In this document: positions 21,892-30,759 of the stretch, piece after piece
Layout: each line of letters starts with the position of its first letter
Position numbering within the stretch: the first letter of the stretch is position 1
NCBI GenBank assembly: GCA_021209875.1
Contig: JAGYVD010000010.1
Coordinates: 2,666,001 to 2,730,000 of the forward strand
From: Rosellinia necatrix
Lineage: Eukaryota > Ascomycota > Sordariomycetes > Xylariales > Xylariaceae
DNA length: 64,000 nt
Direction of reading: 5' to 3'
Notes under the pieces: generated by a model
Seen by the model: only the letters and a program-made list of their open reading frames with translations
Database searches by the model: none
What the model was told of the DNA's origin: nothing
Position numbers and translations under genes: made by a program

Positions 21892-24873
21892 TTGTTGGGA
21901 GGAGTCAACAGGACAACGACAGCGACAACAGCGACAACCGCGACAACCGCGACAACCGCGACACCGACGCAAGACAGAGAGATACATGGCACCTTACATT
22001 CAATGAAGAGCAGATATGCGGTGGCCAAGAAACTGAGGGCGCCTTCTTCCAAACCCCCTCTCGCGAGGGCGAGCTTCCAGCGGCCGTCGCCCTCTCGCTT
22101 GGCGAACCCGCCGTTGCCAGACACGACGCTCTTCGGCGAGCCCGCTGTCTTCTCCGTCTTGCGGCCCACCAAGGGCGACCTCCGCCGGAACCAGTACATA
22201 CCGGCCCAGTTTCTCCTCTTCAGCAACCCCGAGCTCGCGGCCGACACCGCCAGATCGGCCGCCCGATCGGCCACCGCCGGACCAGCAGCGCTGGGCTCGA
22301 ACACGGCCTTCGCCGTCAGGATGCTGAACTACGTCCAGATCGTCACGGCCCCGACGGCCGACACCCCGGGCGCCTCCGTCGTGCTGCATTTCGACAACCA
22401 GCGCTACCTCTTCGGCCATGTTGCCGAAGGCACCCAGCGTGCCTGCAACCAGCGCAAGCTGGCCCTCTCCAAGCTGGCCCACGTCTTCCTCTCCGGCCCT
22501 GTGAATTGGCGCAATGCCGGCGGTCTTCTGGGCCTGATCCTCACCATCGCCGAATCGCACTCCTCGTCAAAGGAGCAGAACGAGTTGAACATGACCGAAA
22601 AGGCCATGAAGAGGAAGCTGAGCCGTCCGTCCGGCGTCACCCGGTACGACCTCGCCGCTGTCACCGCCCTACACGTACACTCCGGCGAGAACCTCTCACA
22701 CCTCATTGCCACCTCCCGCCGCTTCATATTCCGCAAGGGCTTCCCTCTTCGGCCCCACGAGGTGCGATCCGACCCCCGCGGCGCCCAGGGGCCCGCCTCC
22801 TCCGAGCCCGACTGGAAAGATGACAACATCAATGTGTGGTACATGCCCGTCGAGTCCCAGACAAAAGACTCGGCTGTGACTAGCCCTCGCAAGCGGAGCC
22901 ATGACGAATTCAGCGAGAGCGTCGCAGCCATCGCCGCCGACGAAGATGACCGGCGAGTTGCCGAGACCATCGTCCAACAGATGTTCGACTCGGACTGGAC
23001 GATAGACGCGCTCGTCCCGACGACATTGCATCAGGCTAAACTGCCGGCCAAGCTCTTCGTGCGGGACGACGAGGGTCACCTACAGGTATATACCGGTCCA
23101 ATGCCGGGAAGTGCCGGACCCGTTCCCGATATTCCCGTACTGGTACGCCAGCCATGGCCCGGCGCTCTCGTCTCGGAACTGCCCCGGACACAGCCCTCGA
23201 ACAAATCCATGTGCTATATCGTGAAGGGGCATGATAGGCGAGGCAGATTCAACCCCGAGGTCGCCGAGAGATTGGGCGTGTCCAAGCGTGATTACCGGCT
23301 CCTAACCAACCGGCAAAACGCCCAAGGCAAGGACGGGATCGTGGTGACCCCGGAAATGGTGCTTGGCGAGACCGTCACCGGCAGCGGCTTCGCAATGATG
23401 GACGTGCCGGACATTTCGTATATCGATGCCCTAATCGGCCGGCCCGAATGGGCGGATAGCCAGATAATGAGAGGTGTTCATGTCATTTTTTGGCTTCTGG
23501 GCCGCGATGTTGTCAATGATGCCCGGTTGCAAGGCTTCATGGAGAAGATGTCCTCGGTGAGGCACATAGTTACCTCTCCAGATACCTGCCCCAACATGCT
23601 GGCGCTGGAGTCCGTCGCTACCCAAGCCTATAAGCTTCATCGTATTGATCCGGACCGTTTCCCCTTACCCGCCTATAGCAACGAGTTGGCCCTCTCAGGG
23701 GCCCCGGCCGGCAGCCAATCCACATCCACATACGAAGTCGGTCGCGTGGGGAAAACCGTGCAGTTTGCTCCTCAGTACCTACATCAGGATGATAAGATCA
23801 TACCATTCCCGGATATCCCGAAGCTTGCTCGACAGGGTCTAGACGGCGAAACCTTGAGGTTGGCCGCGAAAGCAAAAGCCAAAGTGACTGCTCCGGGTTT
23901 TATCGCCAAGGTGGAGAAGGTAGAAGCAGACATCCCCAACAGAGATACGGAGATTATTTCTCTCGGTACTGGCTCTGCGGTGCCGTCTAAATATCGCAAT
24001 GTGGCCGGCACGCTAGTTCGCGTGCCAGGCTACGGAAACTATCTCTTCGATGCCGGCGAGAATACGATGGGGCAGCTACGCCGCGTGTTCGGCAGTGAGC
24101 TACCCTCCGTACTCCGGGATCTCAAGGTTATTTGGATCAGCCACCTTCACGCGGATCACCATCTAGGTACCGCCTCCGTCATCAAAGCGTGGCATGAGGA
24201 AACGAACAAGTCCGATCCATCTGCTCAACTTTTTGTCGCCTCCCACGGTAATATGATCGATTGGTTACGAGAATACAGCGACGTCGAAGACTTCGGCTTC
24301 GGGCGCCTGCTTACACATTCATTCACCAGGTTCGATCCTCAGACTCGCGTTTGCGATCCGCGCGTCTTCAGCAGCGAGGAAACTGACCGGTTTGGCTTGG
24401 AGAAGATTTCAGGATGCTGGGTCCACCATTGCTTCGGGGCCCTTGCGACGGTTTTTGCTTTTCCCTCTGGGTTGAAAATTGCATACTCGGGCGACTGTCG
24501 GCCGAGTGAGGTCTTTGCGAAGATTGGTCGAGGCGCAACACTTCTAATACACGAGAGCACATTCGATGATGCACTGAAGGGAGACGCCGCTGCCAAGAAA
24601 CATTCGACCATGTCGGAAGCCATCGACGTCGGCCGGCGAATGGGCGCCAGGAGGATTCTTCTGACCCACTTCTCTCAGAGATATCAGAACATCCCCATCG
24701 TACAAGAAGACTTTGACGTTCAGCCTAATACAGGCAAGTTAGCCGGGGGCAAGGCAGATGAGGTCGTTCTGCTCGCATTTGATTACATGCGAGTCAAGCT
24801 TGGGGACTTCAGAAAAGCTCAAGCGTTCCTTCCAGCTGTCCAGAAGCTGTTCGAAGGGGAAACTAGTGAGTAA
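21892..24873 (+). CDS. TRZ1: tRNase Z, long form (ribonuclease Z, ELAC2/Trz1 type)
   Basis: One uninterrupted frame of 993 residues. The enzyme cuts the 3' trailer from precursor tRNA in nucleus and mitochondria. The C-terminal half is an active metallo-beta-lactamase domain: PSKYRN at 698-703 (the PxKxRN loop), the zinc motif HLHADHH at 751-757, a further His near 845, D868 in YSGDC, H887 in HEST and H926 in LLTHFSQRY. The N-terminal half (from about residue 80, LFSVLRPTKGD... YLFGHVAEGTQR... LSGPVNWRNAGGLLG) is the degenerate, catalytically inactive lactamase domain typical of tRNase ZL. Length fits the long form. The start is open: the ATG at 21892 precedes a T/A-rich stretch coded by a 9-base repeat (21905-21965), while the next Met near 22003 begins a basic, Ser-rich leader (MKSRYAVAKKLRAPSSKPPL) that looks like a mitochondrial targeting signal. 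Two isoforms by leaky start choice are possible (inference). Confidence 0.92.
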   Translation: MLGGVNRTTTATTATTATTATTATPTQDREIHGTLHSMKSRYAVAKKLRAPSSKPPLARASFQRPSPSRLANPPLPDTTLFGEPAVFSVLRPTKGDLRRNQYIPAQFLLFSNPELAADTARSAARSATAGPAALGSNTAFAVRMLNYVQIVTAPTADTPGASVVLHFDNQRYLFGHVAEGTQRACNQRKLALSKLAHVFLSGPVNWRNAGGLLGLILTIAESHSSSKEQNELNMTEKAMKRKLSRPSGVTRYDLAAVTALHVHSGENLSHLIATSRRFIFRKGFPLRPHEVRSDPRGAQGPASSEPDWKDDNINVWYMPVESQTKDSAVTSPRKRSHDEFSESVAAIAADEDDRRVAETIVQQMFDSDWTIDALVPTTLHQAKLPAKLFVRDDEGHLQVYTGPMPGSAGPVPDIPVLVRQPWPGALVSELPRTQPSNKSMCYIVKGHDRRGRFNPEVAERLGVSKRDYRLLTNRQNAQGKDGIVVTPEMVLGETVTGSGFAMMDVPDISYIDALIGRPEWADSQIMRGVHVIFWLLGRDVVNDARLQGFMEKMSSVRHIVTSPDTCPNMLALESVATQAYKLHRIDPDRFPLPAYSNELALSGAPAGSQSTSTYEVGRVGKTVQFAPQYLHQDDKIIPFPDIPKLARQGLDGETLRLAAKAKAKVTAPGFIAKVEKVEADIPNRDTEIISLGTGSAVPSKYRNVAGTLVRVPGYGNYLFDAGENTMGQLRRVFGSELPSVLRDLKVIWISHLHADHHLGTASVIKAWHEETNKSDPSAQLFVASHGNMIDWLREYSDVEDFGFGRLLTHSFTRFDPQTRVCDPRVFSSEETDRFGLEKISGCWVHHCFGALATVFAFPSGLKIAYSGDCRPSEVFAKIGRGATLLIHESTFDDALKGDAAAKKHSTMSEAIDVGRRMGARRILLTHFSQRYQNIPIVQEDFDVQPNTGKLAGGKADEVVLLAFDYMRVKLGDFRKAQAFLPAVQKLFEGETSE

Positions 24874-26814
24874 TCCGCGTATCGGTTTCACATGAGGGAG
24901 GTAGTTGGATTTAAACGCCTTGATGTCCAGACCGATAGTCATTGGGTAAATACTGTACTATTCTACATATCATCAACGGTATAGATAGACCGGATAGATA
25001 GATAGAAACGGCGCAGGGTGGGTTGGAGACGCCAACATCACACAGCATATATGCCACTCAACTTCATATTTGGCATTTTATGGGAAGATTCGCAACTTAA
25101 AGGAAATATAAATAATACATGCGTGCCTATAACGTCCGTCCGAACAGCGATAGTTTTCACGGGGCAGGTCCGGGTCAACTAGACCACCCGGAAGCATGCC
25201 TGCTTGCGCCTACGATGTTAGATTACGGCGCGCTCCTTTGGGATTGCTCTATCTTATGTAATGTATATAAGGCTTACGTACCTACGTATACATATAAATA
25301 TCGGCAAATGCTCATCGCGTATACGCATCCCCGGCGTGGGCGAGGTAAGGTATCTTGTTCCAGCTGCCTGCCTGCCTGAATGGAGCCCTCCCTCGGAACG
25401 CCCGGCCGGGCTTACATCGATCAGTAACGCGGCCGCCCGGCACCGGAGCGGTGGCATTGTGTGGTCTGCGAGAGACAGACGGTACCTTGCGTGCTGAAAC
25501 GCATATTACGAGGGCTCCGAGTATGGCTCGCAAACTTGCTGCCGGGATGCGGCCTCCCCCCCCTCATCCATGACCCTTTCACGCCGACGAAATGGATCCG
25601 GACGGTGACCCGGCTGGCGTGCGGCGTTAGAGATAGTTGAGGTTCGCCGAGGGGGGGGGGGAAGGGACGCGTCCGCGTGTTCTCGAAGCTAGGTTGTAGA
25701 GAGCAGCGGCCGGGAGTTGTCGTTTTGTCATCGAGTCCGACGTATGGGAGTTTGGTCGATTTACGGGAACTAGGCACACCCAGGCAGCTGAGCGACTGGA
25801 TTTCACGGATAAGGCCGCGCATTCTACCACCACGCGCGAAGTAGTCTTCTTTTGGCCCAGGCTAAGGCTTTCTCTAGAATATGGTTTCGGGGTGGAAAGG
25901 CCGCGTCCCAGACGACGACGCCGAGACGATAGGCCTCATCCCTTCCTGTTTTAGCATAGGCCCCCGTCGGCCGACATATGATGGGGTCAGGGGGGGAAGG
26001 GGCGGGCGGCCTCGGGGAGAAGGAAACGAGGCCGGGGCATCTCCCCACGCACGAAGACGAGCCGTGCCTTGGTTCTCATCGAGGCGTTGTGTCGGCTCGA
26101 CGGGGATGGGATGTGTTTCGGGCGTGTGTGCTGGGCGGGAAAGCCCGTGGGTAAGGGGGCGCGTGCGGTTTCTAAACCGGACCGGCCGGCCGGCCAGCGG
26201 CTCATTGCTTCATCGGCGATGTGCCCAGGCATCGGATCTCGCTGCTACGTAGAACCGAGGGCGTGCCCGATCGATCTACCTTGCCTCCACTTCCATGATG
26301 ACCGGGGAGGCGGCCCGATGGGATGGTTCGTATCCTGTTTATTTGCCCGTCGGCATCTTTTTCCCGCTTCGACGACGAACTCTGGCAACACGCACGCGTT
26401 TCAAATACCGGGGGTTTAAATCAAGGTCTCCCAGCTACTGTGCCTCGGGTCTCTTTTGATTGTGGTCGTGGTCGCGGTATGCCGGGGATTTGGCGTGTAC
26501 ACCAAGAATGACTACCTAGACGAGAACGGCGATGACGGCGACTGTGATGGTTGTCTGAACGATTCAAGCGGGTATGGTCCACTCCTTTGTTTCCTCTAAG
26601 GGGCACTGATCTTTCATTATACATAAAGAGGGCACAAATCTTGTCGATCGTTATAGATTGTTAGATTATTTAGGTTAATTAGCTGCCAACCTAGAACAAA
26701 GCGTAACTACTTCGACCCTATACACCCATACATCGACACAAATAGCCATTGTTTCTTCTCGATCGAACATACCCCCTATATACAGCGCTATTTTCCTTCA
26801 CCCAGCCCGCAACC
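24874..26814. other. Intergenic region, no gene recognised
   Basis: About 1.9 kb between two convergent genes (tRNase Z on plus, the secreted protein on minus). Holds a short GATA repeat (24983-25003) and a TGCC repeat near 25365. Frames such as 25421-25822 (minus) and 25881-26252 (plus) overlap each other on both strands and have no family resemblance. Confidence 0.5.
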
Positions 26815-27600
26815 TTAGATGTTGAACGTGTGAGACTGGATATTGATCGTAGAGACCTTGAAGACCTTGTTATCGGAAGTGGTGAGGCCGCTCGACGAGG
26901 CCTCGTTAATTGCCAGTGTGCGGGCGAATGTCGAATCCGCGGCATTCAGGGTGATGACGGTATCGACGTACTCTGTGGCGACGATTAGATCTTGGAAACA
27001 ACACGGATATATAGGGATAGAAGAGACAGAGGGAGCGTACGATGTACGGCGACGGTGCCGGTGCAAGCGTCCACCTGGCATTCAACAGCCGTTCCCCATC
27101 CTTCCGCATGTCCAGAACCTAAAGGCGTCAGATCTAGCTGTCTAGCCTGTATATATATTGATCCTTGTTTCATGGAACTCACTTGTAGACAGGCTCGATA
27201 CTATATTGCCATTGATGGCCACAGTCTGATCGTACTTGCCGGTGCTGTCATTATAGACGTCTGAGCGGACACGTCAGTCATCCGCATACAGCCAAGATAG
27301 ACGCAAGTATTCTGATGGGACATACAGTGCATGGTAAGGCGGTCTCCCGCAGATGCCGGGACTTGTTTGCCCCCAAGTTGCTCTCCTGTAAGACTGTCAG
27401 CATCACCTCCTCCTCGTCTCTTGCGGTTATAGCAAAGGACTACGTACCTTGTAATGTGCTAGCCCAAGTGCACCACTGCCCGGCCGACGCGCCGCAGTTC
27501 CTACACCGACAAGGCGAAGTCAGCAGGAGAAGGACCCTTTCTCGGTCGACACCACACCCCCTATTTCACACCGACGGACCAGGTTCCCCCCGTAGGCAAG
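26815..27600 (-). CDS. Small multi-exon protein, probably secreted (5' end unresolved)
   Basis: Minus-strand exons, in transcription order: one ending at 27572, then 27448-27500, 27326-27385, 27183-27260, 27041-27118 and 26815-26990 (stop). The phases fit at every junction, and branch sites GCTGAC, GCTGACAG, GACTGAC and TCTGAC precede four acceptors. The protein reads NCGASAGQWCTWASTLQG, then VPASAGDRLTMHYVYNDS, AINGNIVSSLSTSSGHAEGW, GTAVECQVDACTGTVAVH and finally a Ser/Thr-rich tail. Four Cys, a Trp-rich core and beta-strand-like polarity suggest a small extracellular beta-sandwich protein. I have the impression that similar proteins occur in other Pezizomycotina, but I cannot name a family. 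The exon with the initiator Met and signal peptide was not found; it should lie upstream of 27600. The last intron (26991-27040) is the least certain: 50 bases with a GTACGC donor. Confidence 0.6.
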
Positions 27601-28292
27601 CTTGGATATACTCAACCGCAAAATGAAGTGAGAATACGAGGCTTGGAGAAGAAAAGAAAAAAAGAAAGAAAGGAAAAAAGAGACGCGACGCGGGCAGCCG
27701 ATCGTCGTCAACGAGAGCGAGCGAGGAGCGCCCGGATGAGGTCGGCCGCCGGCTGGTGCCCATGGTTGCCAGCAGCCGGCGAGCGCGAGAGCAGTCTCTC
27801 CAATGCCGATCCTCGCCGCACGCCGTGGCCCACCCGCCCACATTAGCGTGCGTCGTCGCCTCCTCCGGAAACTCCACACGACTGGTCGTGCCTACCAGCA
27901 TGTATGATACTGGCTACATGAGAGCACGATTTTCGTCAGTCGAAGTTGGATCGCGCTGAGTAAGTCGCAACCGCTCTTGGTGACGGCCGCAAGGACTCGG
28001 CATGTCACCTTGCCGTCACGGTTACGGAATCGATCGGACGGGCGGACCTTGGTGCCGAATATGACCAGTTGCAGTAGACAGAGTAGTAAGCTTACGGGGG
28101 CCCGCTCGCACCAGACCACATGAGTCATCGATCGCGCAGAAGCGAAGAAGTAGCTGTTCGATATGTGTTCCTGTTGCTTGTGCGAGGCGACAGTCAAGGC
28201 ACGGCTACAGTAGGTGAGCTATATACGGGGCTGTGCACATCGGTTGTCCACCGCCCGGCCTGTCGATCCGTCGGGTGTCGTAACTTGCGCGG
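27601..28292. other. Unresolved region, probable 5' part of the secreted-protein gene
   Basis: About 700 bases without a supported gene. It should contain the missing first exon and promoter of the minus-strand gene at 26815-27600. A minus-strand stretch at 27950-28090 (RDGKVTCRVLAAVTKSG) looks protein-like, but no splice path linking it to the next exon was established. A pyrimidine-rich run on the minus strand lies at 27640-27690. Confidence 0.35.
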
Positions 28293-29975
28293 TCACCAGG
28301 GCATACGTCCCACCGGCTCGTGGGAGCGGGGGCCATGTGTCAATGGGGTCGTGTTCAAGAGGCCGCTGTCCTTCCTCTTCTTCGAGGACGACCCGCTGCT
28401 GCCGCTGCTGCTGCCGGTGTGCGAAGGAGCCCGTCCGGGCTTCCTCCCCTCCTCGGTCGTCATTTGCCGGAACGCCGAGGGGACCCTCGGCACCGGTGGT
28501 ACATTGTCGGCAACCGGCTGCTGGGCGGCGTCGGGATCCACCGTGTAGACGGAGCAGTCCGTCCATACGGTGCTGGCGGCGGCGGAATGACCCCCTTTCT
28601 TCAGGTCGAGCGGGGCCGGTATAGCGGACTTGGCAAGCATGCTATCCTGGGGGCGGAAGGCCGGGTGCACCATCGAACGCGCGGGTTTAGCATCGTCTTT
28701 GTCCAGATCCACTTGGACATGGGACAATCGGTCGGTCCACCATTGCTGGACTTTGGCGCGGCTCGCTTCCATTGGGTCGACGTCATTCTCTCGCTGGTTG
28801 GCTCCGGCATTGTCGTCGGCCAGGGGCAGTTCTGAACCAAACCGGTTGAGGAACGACTGGCGTGGTAATCCGTCACTGAGTCCGCTCATTCGGGGTGGCT
28901 CGGGATTCACAGGGCGACCGCCGACGCCAGTCGGAGTCCCAAGAAGAATAGGGTCTTTGGCATTTTGCTGTTTGAGGTTAAGCTCGGAAACACCGTCGAC
29001 GCTCTCGGGGCGATAGACACTCTCCCTCGAGTCCCCAGCCATGGCGGCGGCCCTTCTGTGCTCTTCGGCTCTTTCGACATCGGTCAAGGCAATAGGAATC
29101 CCGTTCCTTGTTCGCCTATGGTGGACACCAGTTGACAGAGGAGTGATTTGGGCCCCGGAACTAGTTCTCTTGAGTTGGGTAAATACAGGGCGTTGAGCAG
29201 CTCGTAGTTCGGACTGTGCCTTCTTTAGGTTGATCCGCCACGCTTGGAGATTGGGTCTGACCCTTCTTAATTCGACCAGCGTGGCCTCGCTCATTTTTCT
29301 ACACTCGTCAGCTCGGTTCTTTTCCTCGCCTCCCTTCCGAAGATGGTCGATCCATGCCTCTACAACACGCCATAGACGGGGCTCTTTGCTAGAACCTTTT
29401 GCCTTGCGTCGTTCTATGCGATCGACGAGAGACGCTCGCAGATCTGCTAGAGCTCTGCCATTGGCGCCTATCGCCGCAACACAGCAAGCCTCGCATGAGG
29501 ACTGGACGAATATGTGGTGGCTGTCGAAAGGGGCCTGCCCGTATATCTTTTGGAAGAGCTCGGGCTCGGTCCACAAGGCTGCGATGGAGTCGAGTCGCCC
29601 GACAAAGGCGGAAAGTTCAAACGCCCAGCTCCTGCCAGGCCACGAACGTAAGGTGTCGGTGTAAACGGTAACCTCGTACGCAATGGCGATGAAAAGTCGT
29701 CGGACTAGGAATGGATTGAGGTTAGAATGCGTCTTGCAGAGAATGGCTTGTGGGTCTACAATATTCGGATCGATGCTGTCGACAATCTTCATAGCAATGC
29801 GTTTCAAGACCGACGGCCTCAGCAAAGCTCTCGGGAGGCCTTCAATCTTCTCTTCCTGTCGCTGTAGCCATTTTCGTGTCGGGAAGGAGATGCCATATTC
29901 AGGACGTCTCGCAAGTAGCTTGGTGATGCGGCCGACTTGATTGTCTGTCAAGTCTTCGATCCAAATACTGCTCAT
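28293..29975 (-). CDS. Protein of unknown function, probable globular N-half and disordered C-half
   Basis: A single frame of 560 codons. I do not recognise a known domain. Residues 1-230 look folded and mostly helical (start MSSIWIEDLTDNQVGRITKL; a block with SSCEACCVAAIGANGRALADLR around residues 158-180). Then comes a charged segment (about 230-300), and the rest is rich in Ser, Pro, Gln, Arg and short low-complexity runs, including GSSSGSSGSSSKKRKDSG near the end, which could act as a nuclear localisation signal (inference). It has no signal peptide or membrane segment. The uninterrupted length and normal amino-acid composition make it a real gene. The C-terminal 50 codons were not supported by any motif, so the real end could differ through a 3' intron. 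It lies about 780 bases downstream of the LAMMER kinase gene, on the same strand. Confidence 0.75.
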   Translation of the reverse strand: MSSIWIEDLTDNQVGRITKLLARRPEYGISFPTRKWLQRQEEKIEGLPRALLRPSVLKRIAMKIVDSIDPNIVDPQAILCKTHSNLNPFLVRRLFIAIAYEVTVYTDTLRSWPGRSWAFELSAFVGRLDSIAALWTEPELFQKIYGQAPFDSHHIFVQSSCEACCVAAIGANGRALADLRASLVDRIERRKAKGSSKEPRLWRVVEAWIDHLRKGGEEKNRADECRKMSEATLVELRRVRPNLQAWRINLKKAQSELRAAQRPVFTQLKRTSSGAQITPLSTGVHHRRTRNGIPIALTDVERAEEHRRAAAMAGDSRESVYRPESVDGVSELNLKQQNAKDPILLGTPTGVGGRPVNPEPPRMSGLSDGLPRQSFLNRFGSELPLADDNAGANQRENDVDPMEASRAKVQQWWTDRLSHVQVDLDKDDAKPARSMVHPAFRPQDSMLAKSAIPAPLDLKKGGHSAAASTVWTDCSVYTVDPDAAQQPVADNVPPVPRVPSAFRQMTTEEGRKPGRAPSHTGSSSGSSGSSSKKRKDSGLLNTTPLTHGPRSHEPVGRMPW

Positions 29976-30759
29976 AGTGACGGAAAGGTGAAAGTCACTT
30001 CAAAGAATGGGAGGTCAAAAGAAAGTTGGTAGTATTGGTGGAGAGCGGTTGTTTGGACGTGTGTCCAAAGTCTTCTTGCCTTTATCAGAGAATGCGGTGG
30101 GAAACGCGGTAGTAGGTAGAATAAGGTAGAATGGGCCGATTTAAATATCGTGTCTGGAGAGCATCAAATGCTTTGTGGTTGTCCTTTAGTAATTTCCCAA
30201 TGGCCTGGGCGAAGAATTTCCTTGTTCAAACGTGGGTGCGCACAATCGCCTCGTCGAAAAACATGCCCATTGTCTTCGAATCCCGCCGCTGCGTTTGCCT
30301 ATAACATGAGCAGTATCAATGCAATTCTGAAAGGAGATTCACTTACGAGAAAGAATTACCGATGGAGAACATCCTTTGATTATCAAATGACTGGCTACTG
30401 GCTCGATGCGAGGCCGCGCTTATTACAAAATGAGACACCCAACAGAAGTCTCTCACGCGCCGGTGCGTGCCGGCAACGTCAACATTAGTTGGTGCAAAGT
30501 ATATATTGAGGAGACGTCATACGTCAATGCCTTTCCATCATGAACGTCCTTTGGCAGATTTCTCTATGTAAAGTGACCGCATCGCCGTAGATACAACCGC
30601 CTAATGCTGGTCAAAACGCCGTTCGGGTACCACCCTGCATGCACGCTGATAGAAATTATAGGCACCATAACCGCAACATATGCATCATAAAGTCCCGGTC
30701 CCGGTGAAGTATACAGTAGTTCCTTCGTATGAACGTCGTTGGTGAGGAATATGGAAATT
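29976..30759. other. Spacer between the unknown-function gene and the kinase gene
   Basis: About 780 bases. It should hold the promoter of the minus-strand gene at 28293-29975 and the 3' UTR of the kinase. No gene is seen; the frame at 30150-30488 has no support. Confidence 0.5.

Noticed and set aside
21834..22823. 329-codon plus-strand frame
   Set aside because: Alternate-frame shadow of tRNase Z, whose own frame carries all the catalytic motifs.
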